The notes: generated by a model from the sequence alone, not told the origin. A stretch of 64,000 nt of DNA from Leptospira sp. WS58.C1 (GCF_040833995.1 NZ_CP162137.1:2528501-2592500), one strand, 5' to 3'. Positions 1 through 11,564 are shown, counted from the stretch's first letter. Program-made: numbers and translations.

Positions 1-1380
1 TAAGTTGGAACTTTTGAAATCCACATAGAACATCTTCAAGTCCGGATCTCCTTGTGCGTCCCCGATCCGGGTAGCTACCACTTTTGCCAAAGAATCAGGA
101 AGCGGATCCGTATCCGGCCAACGAACCGTATAAGAAAAATCGAATGGAGTTCCGGGTTGGGGAAGAGGCTCAGGCATCCAATAAGCCCCCATATTATCAT
201 CCGAATCCTGGATGGTAGGATTTTCCAAAAGATGAACTGCCCCTTTTCCAAAGGGAATTTCAGGTTCCACCCAGGCGCTCGGCCGGAGGTGGTATTTCAT
301 TTCGCTATGTTGGTAATTCTGGAATTCCCGGTCCCTTTGGATCAGTCCGAACCCTCTTGGATTTTCGTCATGAAAAGAATATGTAGTGCTACGTTTCGGA
401 TTGTCAAGGGGCCTCCAGATCCATTCTCCTTTTCCGGAATGGATCAATAAGCCGTCGGAATCGTGGGATTCAGGATATGCTTGTCCTTTAGGAATTCCTC
501 GCGTCTCGCTATACCAATACATACTGGTTAAAGGAGCGATCCCAAGCCGATCTACCTTCGTCCTCAGAGTCACCTCTGCACTTACTTTAACGGCGGAAAT
601 TTTTCCCGGAGTGATCTGGAATTCGTAAGCACCAGTAGCAGTTTTTCCGTCAAGAAGAGCATATACCGTGATCGAAGAATCGGTCTTGTCCGGTTTGACT
701 ACGTAAAATTCCCGAAAAGAAGGAAAGTCTTCCGGATAAGGCATACCAGTATTGACTGCAATCCCACGAGCGGAAAGCCCATACCATTGTTTTTTGGAAA
801 TGATCCTATAATAACTTGCACCCTGGAAGACGGCAAACTCATCCGTATGTTCTTGTGTATTGATCGGAAAGTGGATCTTGAATCCCGAATAACCCAGGTT
901 AGGTGGAAGTTCTCCCACACCTTTTAACTTGGATAGATCAAAGGCGGAAGGATCGTAAGGGATCTCTCTTGCGAAATCACCTCGTACTTCGAATACTCTT
1001 ACATTGGTATTGTATAAATGCCCAGGATGTAAAAACTGCAACTGGAAAGGATTTCCTTCCTTTTTCCATACGGATCTTTCGGGACGGAAATAAATATTCT
1101 TGTATTGGTCCCAAGGCAGACCTTTTAAAAAGTCGGTAGTGGAACGTCTAGGCGGAATGTAACGTAGTTTGGATAATGCCCTCGCTCTTGATTTGAGGTC
1201 GGAGAATGAGAATTTGAAGGTAGGATGAGTTTGTTGGTCGGAAATTTCCCCCTCTCTCACGCTAAGCAAAGGAGAAGAAGAGAAATCGGGTTCTTCTCTA
1301 TCCCGCCTCTGCTGTCTATCTGCGACGGCAAAGAGTAAGGCAGTCGCCACAAAGGCTAGAATTATATGCAAACGTAACAA
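1..1380 (-). CDS. opgG: Periplasmic glucan biosynthesis protein OpgG/MdoG (C-terminus cut by window edge)
   Basis: The minus-strand frame stays open for 460 codons and runs off the window start, so the C-terminus is missing. The translation follows the OpgG/OpgD family: YRIISKKQWYGLSARG, ATGAYEF, KVDRLGIAPLTSMYWY, GEWIWRPL and RPSAWVEPE are all family signatures. Family members act in the periplasm in synthesis of osmoregulated glucans. The start is a TTG at 1380 with AAGGAAGG seven bases upstream; it opens a short basic then hydrophobic N-terminus (LRLHIILAFVATALLF) that suits a signal peptide or anchor. No ATG start with a comparable site is present. The glucosyltransferase partner OpgH is not visible here and could lie beyond position 1. 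Family assignment is secure; the start is likely. Confidence 0.93.
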   Translation of the reverse strand, partial: MLRLHIILAFVATALLFAVADRQQRRDREEPDFSSSPLLSVREGEISDQQTHPTFKFSFSDLKSRARALSKLRYIPPRRSTTDFLKGLPWDQYKNIYFRPERSVWKKEGNPFQLQFLHPGHLYNTNVRVFEVRGDFAREIPYDPSAFDLSKLKGVGELPPNLGYSGFKIHFPINTQEHTDEFAVFQGASYYRIISKKQWYGLSARGIAVNTGMPYPEDFPSFREFYVVKPDKTDSSITVYALLDGKTATGAYEFQITPGKISAVKVSAEVTLRTKVDRLGIAPLTSMYWYSETRGIPKGQAYPESHDSDGLLIHSGKGEWIWRPLDNPKRSTTYSFHDENPRGFGLIQRDREFQNYQHSEMKYHLRPSAWVEPEIPFGKGAVHLLENPTIQDSDDNMGAYWMPEPLPQPGTPFDFSYTVRWPDTDPLPDSLAKVVATRIGDAQGDPDLKMFYVDFKSSNL

Positions 1381-1440
1381 TTCTTATCCTTCCTTTCGAC
1401 AGAACGGATCTCATGACCAGTGTATCATTCGTACATAGAT

Positions 1441-1494
1441 AGGGCAAGGTCTTTTAAGCCCGAATCCCCATCGAACTCATCTCAACCTTGCCCT
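1441..1494. other. Inverted repeat between gltB and opgG
   Basis: A perfect 10-base inverted repeat, AGGGCAAGGT at 1441-1450 and ACCTTGCCCT at 1485-1494, encloses 34 bases. It lies just downstream of the gltB stop and upstream of the opgG start, both on the minus strand. There is no T-run after it, so it is not a classical intrinsic terminator. It could be a hairpin in the transcript or an operator for opgG. Confidence 0.35.
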
Positions 1495-1526
1495 TGATAC
1501 GCGAAATCAGATCCTAAAAATTAACT

Positions 1527-4500
1527 TTATTTAGGTGTCACTTTCACAAAATACTTTTTGGAATCATCCCAAGCTTTCAAGATCTCTTCAGAAAGTTCGG
1601 ATCCGGTTAACTTGGTATGTTCAGTAATTAAAGACTTTATGATATCGTAATCTTCGTTTTCTAGATCCACGATTTTCACGTATTCTTTGTTGATTAAAGG
1701 TTCCAACTCCCAATCTTTCTGGAAGAAGTAAGCCTTTCCTCCGGTCATTCCGGCGCCCATATTCTTACCGACTGTTCCCAAACAAACGATTGTCCCGCTA
1801 GTCATGTATTCTAAGAAGTGATCGCCTGCTCCGCCTACAACCGCATCCGCTCCGGAGTTTCTTACTCCGAATCTTTCTCCCGCTCTACCGGAACTGAAAA
1901 GTTTTCCGGAAGTAGCACCGTAAAGACAGGTATTGCCGATGATCACATTCTCATACGCTTTTAATTTGGAACGTCTATGTTTGCGAATTACGATCGTTCC
2001 ACCGCAAAGTCCTTTTCCAACATAGTCGTTTGCATCCCCGTGAAGAGTGATCTGTACTCCTTTTACGAGCCATGCTCCTAGGGACTGACCTGCGGTTCCC
2101 TCGAGAATAATTTCCAATTTTCCGGGAAGACCTTTGGAGCCGTATTTACGTGCGATAATTCCGGAAACTTTCGCTCCCACAGTCCTGTTCGTATTTTTCA
2201 CCGAATAAGAAAGTGACATAGAAGTTTTTCCTTCTAACGCAGGCTCCGCATCTTTTAGGATACGATCGTCCAGAACTTCACCGACTGATTCTCTTCTTAC
2301 GAATCTGTCTTTTTTCTTCTTAGGGTCATAAAGAAGAGGAAGACGTACCAAAATCGGATTCAAATCCAAAGAATCCAAGCGGTCTTGTTCATAACGTGTA
2401 ATCTGTTTCAGAAGGTCCGTTCTGCCTATGATCTCGTCCATAGAGCGGAATCCCAACTTAGCCAGATACTCACGAACTTCCATAGCAAGAAGAGTCATCA
2501 GAGTAGCGACCTGATCGGGAGATCCTTTGTACTTCGCTCTGAACTTAGGGTCTTGGGTAGCGATCCCCGTAGGACAGTTATTCAAATGGCATTTTCTTGC
2601 CATGATACAACCTAACGCCACAAGGGAAGCGGTCCCGATCCCGTATTCTTCCGCACCTAAACATGCAGCGATGATCACGTCCCTTCCGGAAACGATACCT
2701 CCGTCCGTACGGAGAACCACTCTATCACGCAGACCGTTCATTACTAAAACTTGATGTGTTTCCGAAAGCCCAAGCTCCCAAGGAGATCCGGCATGTTTGA
2801 TGGAAGTAAGAGAAGCAGCTCCGGTTCCCCCCACATGCCCCGAGATCAGGATCACGTCGGCGTTCGCTTTTGCAACACCGGCTGCGATCGTTCCCACTCC
2901 CGCTTCGGATACCAGTTTAACGGAAACCTGAGCGGTATGGTTGGCTTGTTTCAAGTCGTAGATTAACTGAGACAAGTCCTCGATCGAATAAATATCGTGG
3001 TGAGGAGGAGGAGAGATCAGATCGATTCCCTGAGGAGTATGGCGGTTCGTCGCGATCTCCTCGTTGTTCTTCTTGCCTGGAAGTTGTCCACCTTCTCCCG
3101 GTTTAGCTCCTTGAGCGATCTTGATCTCCAACTCTTTTGCAGAGTTCAGATATTCGGAAGTCACTCCGAATCTTCCAGAAGCGACTTGTTTGATGGAAGA
3201 ATTCGCCAGATCCCCTTTCGAATCCACGACGTAACGAGATGGATTCTCTCCACCTTCTCCGGAGGAAGATTTCGCTCCCAAGCGGTTCATTGCGACCGCA
3301 AGGTCGGTGTGAGCTTCGATAGAAAGAGCGCCATGGCTCATACCGGGGGTTAAGAAACGTTTTTGGATCTCGGAAACCGTTTCTACTTCTTCGATCGGAA
3401 CAGGTGCACGATCTACGAAATCGAATAGATCTCTGATATTGATCGGATCACTTTCTTCCATTAACTTAGAAGCTTCCAAAAATGCTTCATAATCATTATC
3501 CACCGCCGCTTTGCGGATGAATTTTACTACTTTAGGAGACCATCTATGAGGTTGGTCGTCCTTTTCGGAGATAAAGTCTTCCGGATTAATCTCTTTATTG
3601 AATGCGGAGTCGTGGTTGCGCAGAATATTCTGCTCGATACCCCCGATACCGATCCCGGAAATTCTAGAATAAGTTCCCGGGAAGTATTTAGAAATTAGAG
3701 TTCGAGAAAGACCGATCGCTTCGAATACCTGTCCGCCCACATAGGAAGACATGATGGAAATTCCCATCTTAGACATGATCTTCAGAAGTCCGTCATCCAC
3801 CCCTGCACGATAGTTGCTGCATAGAGTAGCGAAAGATGGACGAGTACCGTCTTCCGCATCGAAATCTCCCTTGGACCATAGGTCATGAAGAGTGTCCCAG
3901 ATCAGGTAACTGTTCACACCGGAAGCTCCATATCCTAACAGAACCGCCACATTATGGATTTCGAATGCGGATCCGGTTTCCACTAAGATACTAGTCGCTG
4001 CACGTTTTTTGTTTCGGATCAAATGATTATGGACCGCTGCTACTGCCAATTCCATAGGAATAGGTGCACGGTCTTTGTTCAGTTTTTTGTCCGATAAGAT
4101 CAGTATATTCACTTCGGATTCCGCAGCTTTTACCGCATCCGCAAGTAATTGGTCCAATGCAAGTTCTAGATAATTTCTTGCCGCACCTTCTTCATGATGA
4201 GCTTCGAAAGTTGCATCCAAAGTCAGGACTTTGTATTGTTTTCCGTCCTTGTCCCTAATCCTTTGTAATCCGAGATTGGTTAGGTATGGATGAGAAAGTA
4301 CTAGACAATTCTGGGGTTTTTCATCCGCGAAAAGATTTGTCTTCTTTACGAGACGAGTATAAAGAGAAGTAACTCCCTTCTCTCTCAGATAATCGATCGG
4401 AGGGTTTGTCACCTGAGCGAATCTCTGGCGGAAATAAGTATATAGTCCGATACGAGAAAGCATTAGGATAGAAAGAGGAGTATCATCTCCCATGGAACCG

Positions 4501-6014
4501 ATCGCTTCTTTACCTGCGATCGCCTGAGGTTTAATTACCGCTTTTTGTTTATATGGAGAATACGCAAAAAGAATCTGTCTTCTTCTCAGTTCGTCTCCGG
4601 AATAAGTGATGGTTTTAGTAATAGATTCATCAATAGTTTGATCCAGATACTCCACATTCTCTTTGGACCATTCTCTATAATCGTATTTTTTCTCGAATAG
4701 AGCGTTGACGTCCTCGTTAAAATAGATCTTACCTTCTTTCAGGTTGATCGCGAGCATATCACCAGGACCTAATCTTCCTTTTTTGGTGATGATCTCTTCG
4801 TCGATGTGGACTAAACCGGTTTCGGAGCCCATGACGACGAGTCCATCCTCGGTGACCACATATCTTGCAGGACGAAGTCCGTTTCTGTCTAAACTTCCTC
4901 CGACCCAATCACCTTCTGCGAAAGCAAGTGCAGCCGGCCCGTCCCATGGTTCGGTAAGAGTATTATTGTACTCGTAGAATGATTTCAGTCCTTCAGTCAT
5001 CTGAACGTTCTTACTCCACGCATTCGGTATCAACATCGCTTTTGCATGAAGAACGTCCTTACCGGAACGTACGATCGCTTCCATTGCGTTGTCTAAACTT
5101 GCAGAGTCGGATAAATGAGGTCGAATGATCGGATGGATCTCTTTTTGGAACTCCCCCCATTTTTCACAGGCCAGTTCCTCTTCCCTTGCAAGCATCCAAA
5201 TCCTATTCCCTACGATGGTATTGATCTCTCCGTTATGTGCTAAGATCCGGAAAGGTTGAGCTAAAGCCCAGCTTGGGAAAGTGTTTGTGGAATATCTTTG
5301 GTGGAAGATACAATAAGGAGAAACCATCTCCTCACTTTTTAGATCCTCGTAAAACTGAGAGACCTGGTTTCCATTGAATAATCCCTTGAATGTGATCCTT
5401 TCGGAAGAGAAGGAACAAATATAGAAATCCTCGCTCATGGAAAGCCTGAGCGCATCTCTCATCACTTTCTTTTGGATCAGGAATAATTTAGTCTCGAAAT
5501 CCTCGTTTGACATCCCATCCGGTTTTCCGATCAATACTTGTTCGATCTGAGGCCGAGAAGCGTTCGCCTTAGGTCCCAGAACCTCCGGATTTACGGGAAC
5601 ATATCTCCAAGCATATAGCTTGAAGTTGAATTGCATTAGTGCTGATTCGATGAGACTACGACAAACATCTTGTTTGTCTATGTCCTCTCTTGGTAGGAAC
5701 ACCATCCCCACACCGATAGAATCCTCATCTGGGCGTCTGTGACCCATCTCTTCGATGTATTTCGCAAACAGTTTTTTAGGAATACGGATCATGATCCCGG
5801 CGCCGTCTCCGGTTTGCATATCTGCATCTACGGCTCCACGGTGGGTAAGGCATGCGACCGCCTTCAAACCCATAGATACAACTCGGTGACTGGACTCGCC
5901 CTTATAAGAAGCGACGAAGCCTACTCCGCAGTTATCGCGCTCGAAGGATCTGTCGTATAGACCGTTCTCCTCCAAGTACTTTTGGATCCGCAACTGTTCG
6001 TCAAGGTGTAACAT
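1527..6014 (-). CDS. gltB: Glutamate synthase, large (alpha) subunit
   Basis: A 1495-residue protein with the full architecture of the large subunit of glutamate synthase, which makes glutamate from glutamine and 2-oxoglutarate. The class II amidotransferase domain begins at Cys29 in NCGVGF, which should become the N-terminal nucleophile after removal of a 28-residue propeptide. A central domain (about 470-770) and the FMN/synthase domain (about 830-1200) follow, with the Fe-S cysteines in ARKCHLNNCPTGIATQDP. The C-terminal GXGXG beta-helix carries GATSGKLFSSGRAGERFG. The length is normal for the family. An AAAGAGGA element lies about ten bases before the ATG. The small subunit gene gltD, often adjacent, is not in this window. 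Confidence 0.97.
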   Translation of the reverse strand: MLHLDEQLRIQKYLEENGLYDRSFERDNCGVGFVASYKGESSHRVVSMGLKAVACLTHRGAVDADMQTGDGAGIMIRIPKKLFAKYIEEMGHRRPDEDSIGVGMVFLPREDIDKQDVCRSLIESALMQFNFKLYAWRYVPVNPEVLGPKANASRPQIEQVLIGKPDGMSNEDFETKLFLIQKKVMRDALRLSMSEDFYICSFSSERITFKGLFNGNQVSQFYEDLKSEEMVSPYCIFHQRYSTNTFPSWALAQPFRILAHNGEINTIVGNRIWMLAREEELACEKWGEFQKEIHPIIRPHLSDSASLDNAMEAIVRSGKDVLHAKAMLIPNAWSKNVQMTEGLKSFYEYNNTLTEPWDGPAALAFAEGDWVGGSLDRNGLRPARYVVTEDGLVVMGSETGLVHIDEEIITKKGRLGPGDMLAINLKEGKIYFNEDVNALFEKKYDYREWSKENVEYLDQTIDESITKTITYSGDELRRRQILFAYSPYKQKAVIKPQAIAGKEAIGSMGDDTPLSILMLSRIGLYTYFRQRFAQVTNPPIDYLREKGVTSLYTRLVKKTNLFADEKPQNCLVLSHPYLTNLGLQRIRDKDGKQYKVLTLDATFEAHHEEGAARNYLELALDQLLADAVKAAESEVNILILSDKKLNKDRAPIPMELAVAAVHNHLIRNKKRAATSILVETGSAFEIHNVAVLLGYGASGVNSYLIWDTLHDLWSKGDFDAEDGTRPSFATLCSNYRAGVDDGLLKIMSKMGISIMSSYVGGQVFEAIGLSRTLISKYFPGTYSRISGIGIGGIEQNILRNHDSAFNKEINPEDFISEKDDQPHRWSPKVVKFIRKAAVDNDYEAFLEASKLMEESDPINIRDLFDFVDRAPVPIEEVETVSEIQKRFLTPGMSHGALSIEAHTDLAVAMNRLGAKSSSGEGGENPSRYVVDSKGDLANSSIKQVASGRFGVTSEYLNSAKELEIKIAQGAKPGEGGQLPGKKNNEEIATNRHTPQGIDLISPPPHHDIYSIEDLSQLIYDLKQANHTAQVSVKLVSEAGVGTIAAGVAKANADVILISGHVGGTGAASLTSIKHAGSPWELGLSETHQVLVMNGLRDRVVLRTDGGIVSGRDVIIAACLGAEEYGIGTASLVALGCIMARKCHLNNCPTGIATQDPKFRAKYKGSPDQVATLMTLLAMEVREYLAKLGFRSMDEIIGRTDLLKQITRYEQDRLDSLDLNPILVRLPLLYDPKKKKDRFVRRESVGEVLDDRILKDAEPALEGKTSMSLSYSVKNTNRTVGAKVSGIIARKYGSKGLPGKLEIILEGTAGQSLGAWLVKGVQITLHGDANDYVGKGLCGGTIVIRKHRRSKLKAYENVIIGNTCLYGATSGKLFSSGRAGERFGVRNSGADAVVGGAGDHFLEYMTSGTIVCLGTVGKNMGAGMTGGKAYFFQKDWELEPLINKEYVKIVDLENEDYDIIKSLITEHTKLTGSELSEEILKAWDDSKKYFVKVTPK

Positions 6015-6232
6015 CCGCTAAGGTTCCTCTTTAGGGTTGGTATAAAATCCGGGACTCTACTCTTTGCCTTGGTCCACGGACGGGGAACCCCCACCCACGC
6101 GATGTTTGGCTGAATTTTGTAGCAAATGTCCGATTCTTAGACCAGTAAATTTACGAGTGCCTAGTTTGAAAACGATCTTTTTAAAGGAATCCAGAGCCAA
6201 ATCGCATATATACGGCTTATATCAGCCTCAGG

Positions 6233-6301
6233 TTCGCACGGAGAGCACTGAGTTCACGGAGATATAAGGTAGAGCAAGCCCTCCGTGGTCTCTGTGCGAA
6301 A
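6233..6301. repeat. CACGGAG-family imperfect palindrome, copy 1
   Basis: Begins TTCGCACGGAGAGCACTGAG and ends GTGGTCTCTGTGCGAAA, so the ends are inverted copies. It fills the space between gltB (start side) and the 3' end of the minus-strand gene at 6302. Closely related copies occur at least eight more times in this window. Confidence 0.8.
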
Positions 6302-7579
<1,278 letters not shown>

Positions 7580-7649
7580 AATCTGGATTCGCAGTCAAGT
7601 TTTTACAACCCTAGACCGGAATTCAAGACAATTAAGTTACGGATCTCTC

Positions 7650-7967
7650 TTAAACAGTCTTAGGAATCGTTTCTTCGCTGGGGCTTCCGCTGATGATCCT
7701 GTATCTCAAGAATGTGTTGCAAGTGGCCTCTTCGGAATAACGGACCAGATCATAATCCGGACGGGGAGAACGGAAAAAAGAAGAATGGGCCAGACGTTCT
7801 GTCACTTCTTTTCGGATATGAGCTCTCGCTTCGTTCCTCCTAATGTAAACGGAAGGAACTACTATATCATTCTTATAAGATAAAATATTATTTCTATAAA
7901 TCGCAACGGTTAGGCGGATGCGGTATGATTTATTCTCCGTCAGGTCTTTTGGTTCCAGATATTCCAT
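7650..7967 (-). CDS. Small hypothetical protein, 105 aa
   Basis: A 105-residue basic protein starting MEYLEPKDLTENKSYRIRL. The first 45 residues alternate polar and hydrophobic residues in a beta-rich way (YRIRLTVAIYRNNILSY, IVVPSVYIRR). The rest is helical with EARAHIRKEVTERL. An AAAGGG element lies upstream of the ATG at a somewhat long spacing. No known motif, signal peptide or membrane segment is evident. It sits 70 bases upstream of the 425-residue gene on the same strand and may be co-transcribed with it. It is probably a real gene, but its function is unknown. Confidence 0.6.
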   Translation of the reverse strand: MEYLEPKDLTENKSYRIRLTVAIYRNNILSYKNDIVVPSVYIRRNEARAHIRKEVTERLAHSSFFRSPRPDYDLVRYSEEATCNTFLRYRIISGSPSEETIPKTV

Positions 7968-8102
7968 ACCGAGGCCCTTTGTTTGAAAATCTTTTTAGAC
8001 TTTCTATAACCAAAGTATCGGATTTTCCACCCCCCGATCTCAAATTCGAGAGATGGATTTTTTTTACTTTTGGAAAATTTAGTTTCTACCGATAGGCGAA
8101 AG

Positions 8103-8188
8103 TTTCGCACGGAGGCCACGGAGGAAATCTTATAGGAATTCCAACAGACTGCTCACACCTTCGTGCTCTCTGTGTGCTCTGTGCGAAA
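8103..8188. repeat. CACGGAG-family imperfect palindrome, copy 2
   Basis: Starts TTTCGCACGGAGGCCACGGA and ends GTGTGCTCTGTGCGAAAT, with inverted ends and a non-paired centre. It lies directly downstream of the stop of the lipoprotein gene at 8193 and upstream of the 105-residue gene. Confidence 0.8.
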
Positions 8189-8192
8189 TAAA

Positions 8193-10268
8193 TTAAGGTA
8201 ACATAATTTTGTGCAAACTCCAAGGAGTCGCTAAAAAGGAAGAATCTCCCGTATCGGAAACATAAAAAGCCGACGGAGAAATCTGGTTCGTAGGAATCGA
8301 AGTTTGATTCAATTCCGTAAAGTTCCCATCCCGCTTAAACACTTTGTATCCGTTATTCGAAGTTCCTTCTAGGGTATATAAATTCCCTGACTTGTCCGTT
8401 GTGATCTGTTTGAAAGGAGTCGTAGCGGATTGGGCCAAATTATTCCAATCTAAAGTATTGGAATTGAACTTAGAAATGGAAGTATGAATATCACTTTCGC
8501 CCATTCCTACGATCATATGATAAAAATTCCCGGCATAGTCCGTTTCCAACTCTTGTGTACTCATGATAAAAAATTCTCTATAAGAATTATCTAAATAATT
8601 TCCGTCCCCTCCCCCATTGATAGAAGAGAAATTCAAATAAGTGAAGAAGTCTTCTTCCCCCATATCCACAAAATCACTGAATACTTTTCCGTCCGTAACG
8701 GCGATATTCGTGAAAGGAACGAATGAATTCGCAGGTAACGTGCGAGTGGTCACCCCGGTAAAGTCCGTTTTAACTTTTACCAAAACCTTTGTATCCGAAG
8801 AATTTCTACCGGAAATATATAAGAAGTCTCCGTCAATTTCCAGATCCGCACCTTGTACGGAGGATCCCTGGAAAGAAGGTAAAACAAAATTAGAAAGATG
8901 AGCTCCGTTCGGGTTCAGCTTAGTGATCTGTTTTGTTGCATGAAGAATGTAAAAATTTTTCTTTGTATCTTGAACGATCCTCAAAGGAGAAATTCCGATC
9001 AATACAGGAGAACAATTCGTAAAGATAGGAGCGGCACAAGAAAGGATAGAAGATCGTTCGGTATCCACAGCAAAAACGTTTCCATTCCGATTATCGGTCG
9101 CGATACTTGCGATGGTAGAAGGCCCGGCAGGATTGATCTTCATAGTCGCGGAACCTCCGGACATCCCGCTATGGAATCGAACTAGATGAGGTCCGTTTTC
9201 CGGAAAGGTATTTTTTTGAATGGCAACCAGGATCTGTGAACCACTCATCGTCATATCGATAATTTGTCCTACTGTAATCTGTTTGGATGCAATCTGATTA
9301 GGAGTATCCCCGCTTATATCGTATTGGAATAAATTAAAGGAAGAATTATCCGCAACTAACAAACTATTGTCGGAAGGATGAATATAGATCGCATAAGGTT
9401 CTCTGAATGTTCCCGGAAGATCCCAAGTCTTGAGTAAATTACCGGCAGAAGAATATTTAAAAATACGGTCTGTCCCCGTATCAAAATTCGCTTCGCTGAT
9501 ATACAAATCTCCCGCGGTATCCAAGGCCAAATCCTTAGGTTCGGAATCCGATGGAAGATCGATCAAACTTGTTTGGGAACAGTCGGAATTCAGCTCGAAT
9601 ACCTTCATTCCCGCCAAAGCAAAAATACGATTGGCAGCATCCACGACGATCGTTTTAGGGGAGATCCCGGTCCAAACACCGATCATATCTCCATTCGCAT
9701 TCAGTAAATAAACATTCCCTCCGCTAGTAACTAACACGGAATTTCCCCAAGAGGAAACTGATACTGCAGCCCCCGGAAAACCGTTTTTAAACCGGGCGTA
9801 AAGGGAAGTTCCTCCTCCTAAGGAATTCAACTTTGTGGAACAAGAAGAATTGAAACCGACCGTTCCAGTATCAAAAAGACTAATCGGAGAAATTTTCCCT
9901 TCCAAATCGACGACTTGGATCGCATACTGAAAAGAACTTTGAGAGTTCGAAATAGAGTCCGTAAAAGCGGGATCAGTCACCGAACCGATCTGCTGGTATG
10001 AAGATTCGAATGCCAACTTTCTGAATACTCTGTATTCTTGGGCAGGAACCGGCTCCCAGTGAATCTCCACCTTATCACTGAACATTGCGTCGGAAGCACT
10101 TACCCATGCGGGAGTTCCTGCTTCTCCAGGCGGCGGAATATCTTCCCCAGGAGGAGAAGGAGAAATGACCGCAAGAAACGCGGACATAGGATCAACCCCT
10201 CCTTCCGAAGAACATCCTGCCAAAAAAGAAAAACTGAATATTAATAAAAAATTAAATAACCTATTCAT
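8193..10268 (-). CDS. Lipoprotein with fibronectin-like segment and predicted beta-propeller repeats
   Basis: About 691 residues. The N-terminus MNRLFNFLLIFSFSFLAGC is a lipoprotein signal with lipobox LAGC, so the mature protein is probably membrane-anchored. After a Pro/Gly linker, residues about 60-140 resemble a fibronectin type III-like domain (HWEPVPAQEYRVFRK). The rest contains repeated strands such as IVVDAANRIFALAGMKVFEL, LALDTAGDLYISEANF, IAIDP-like ATDNRNGNVFAVD and ITTDKSGNLYTLEG. This is the pattern of NHL or SMP-30-type propellers. An in-frame upstream ATG at 10304 would add 12 residues but has no ribosome site. The chosen ATG follows a CGGGAT element. The gene follows another lipoprotein gene closely, so the two are probably co-transcribed. 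Confidence 0.8.
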   Translation of the reverse strand: MNRLFNFLLIFSFSFLAGCSSEGGVDPMSAFLAVISPSPPGEDIPPPGEAGTPAWVSASDAMFSDKVEIHWEPVPAQEYRVFRKLAFESSYQQIGSVTDPAFTDSISNSQSSFQYAIQVVDLEGKISPISLFDTGTVGFNSSCSTKLNSLGGGTSLYARFKNGFPGAAVSVSSWGNSVLVTSGGNVYLLNANGDMIGVWTGISPKTIVVDAANRIFALAGMKVFELNSDCSQTSLIDLPSDSEPKDLALDTAGDLYISEANFDTGTDRIFKYSSAGNLLKTWDLPGTFREPYAIYIHPSDNSLLVADNSSFNLFQYDISGDTPNQIASKQITVGQIIDMTMSGSQILVAIQKNTFPENGPHLVRFHSGMSGGSATMKINPAGPSTIASIATDNRNGNVFAVDTERSSILSCAAPIFTNCSPVLIGISPLRIVQDTKKNFYILHATKQITKLNPNGAHLSNFVLPSFQGSSVQGADLEIDGDFLYISGRNSSDTKVLVKVKTDFTGVTTRTLPANSFVPFTNIAVTDGKVFSDFVDMGEEDFFTYLNFSSINGGGDGNYLDNSYREFFIMSTQELETDYAGNFYHMIVGMGESDIHTSISKFNSNTLDWNNLAQSATTPFKQITTDKSGNLYTLEGTSNNGYKVFKRDGNFTELNQTSIPTNQISPSAFYVSDTGDSSFLATPWSLHKIMLP

Positions 10269-10317
10269 TAGATCCCGATAAACATTATTTTTTTTAATTT
10301 TCACATACGTATTAAGA

Positions 10318-11226
10318 TTAAGGAATAATCACTTTCCCTTTGATAAAATCAATGTCAAAAGGCGGATCCACAAAAGAATACGCGCTGACTTCCACACACA
10401 TATATTCGAAAGTGGAACGATTCAAACTAGTAGTTGCTTCGTATGTCCCGGCGGCGATCGGTTCGAATTTTTCGAAAAATCCCAAAGAAACAGCGGGAAT
10501 GGAAAAAGAAATCGGCTGAGCCGCACCAACATCTATGTATAAATATTCGAAATTATCCTGGGCAATCGTCTTCTGGGCTTTAAATTCCACCTGATCCCCG
10601 CTTAACGTAGCGGTCGCACAGAATGTTCCGCAGTTTCCTATAGTCGCAGGAAGTACGGCAGCTCCGGTGCAAAAATGGGTTTGGCCCACTTGTTTCACTT
10701 TGGAAGAAATACCAAATTCATTCCGAGCAACGATCAATATCTTCAGCTTTCTGTCGCTAGGACCGACTAACGCGGGAGGATTCGCCCCCGGCTGAGCCAA
10801 TTGTCCAGCGGTGACTGTCCAATGTGAGAATGAATTCACCACCGTATTATCCGGCATCAGTTTCATACTTTGGCCTCCTATAAATGCGGAGACAGTTGTA
10901 TTATCATGGACCGGTAGGTTAAAATTGATGGCCTGTATGGAAAACAAACCGAGATAACTATGCTCGTCCGGATCGGAAATATCGAAACTTGTGATCGTAG
11001 AATCTTGCAAATCAGGCGCATTCACAGGCTGCCCCGGAGGAGCAGGATCCCCAGGAGGAACCGGAATGGGAGCTGTCACTCCGTCTAAAACCGCCTTCGC
11101 GGCAGCGGTCAACTCCGCAATACTCTTTGCATCCTCGGAACAATATAAAACAAAAAAGATCCCGAACACGGGTAGTATCTTGGTAAAACGGCTTTTTATA
11201 TATATAGGATCCATCCCAATTCCCAT
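10318..11226 (-). CDS. Putative lipoprotein, 302 aa, unknown function
   Basis: The N-terminus has a basic start, then ILPVFGIFFVLYCSED, a hydrophobic stretch ending in cysteine that suits a spirochaete lipobox. A Pro/Gly-rich linker (PPGDPAPPGQP) follows, similar to the linker in the adjacent 8193-10268 lipoprotein. The remaining part is beta-rich and contains two cysteine pairs, including GNCGTFCATATLSG. A second in-frame ATG four codons in (11214) is an equally good start. The gene is followed after only a short gap by the propeller lipoprotein, so they likely form a two-gene surface-protein operon. I do not recognise the family. Confidence 0.75.
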   Translation of the reverse strand: MGIGMDPIYIKSRFTKILPVFGIFFVLYCSEDAKSIAELTAAAKAVLDGVTAPIPVPPGDPAPPGQPVNAPDLQDSTITSFDISDPDEHSYLGLFSIQAINFNLPVHDNTTVSAFIGGQSMKLMPDNTVVNSFSHWTVTAGQLAQPGANPPALVGPSDRKLKILIVARNEFGISSKVKQVGQTHFCTGAAVLPATIGNCGTFCATATLSGDQVEFKAQKTIAQDNFEYLYIDVGAAQPISFSIPAVSLGFFEKFEPIAAGTYEATTSLNRSTFEYMCVEVSAYSFVDPPFDIDFIKGKVIIP

Positions 11227-11564
11227 CTAACGTTTTTCCCAACTAATCGATACCCGGTGAATTTTTCCGAGTTTTTTAGAAATTTCCCGGATTGGCTCGG
11301 AATGAACGACACAAATTTAGGAACAAACGGGTGTTATATGAATTGATCCGATGGTTTGATTTCAAAACTACGGATCAATCGATACGTTATGCGCGCATAT
11401 AGACTCCCCGGCAACTTACCAGCACAACAAATCGTGGTGATCTTTTTTTTAGATTTTTTATTCCTGTTAGAAAAAAAGTGAGGAAAAGCTCATATTTAAT
11501 ATAACGTTCACTACAGTCGCTCTTCCCCCCAAACATCATTAAAAAAGGAAAGAATGGCAAGGCT
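11227..11564. other. Gene-free stretch with a 9-base inverted repeat
   Basis: No convincing gene is present. It holds the inverted repeat ATTGATCCG at 11342-11350 and CGGATCAAT at 11371-11379 with a 20-base loop. The repeat lies downstream of the membrane-protein gene and upstream of the lipoprotein operon, all on the minus strand. The sequence nearer the lipoprotein start is AT-rich and probably contains its promoter. Confidence 0.4.

Noticed and set aside
52..1139. Plus-strand frames opposite opgG
   Set aside because: The minus-strand frame is open for 460 codons and matches OpgG throughout, so these are antisense shadows.
2385..5960. Plus-strand frames opposite gltB
   Set aside because: gltB is intact on the minus strand and fully explains the coding constraint.
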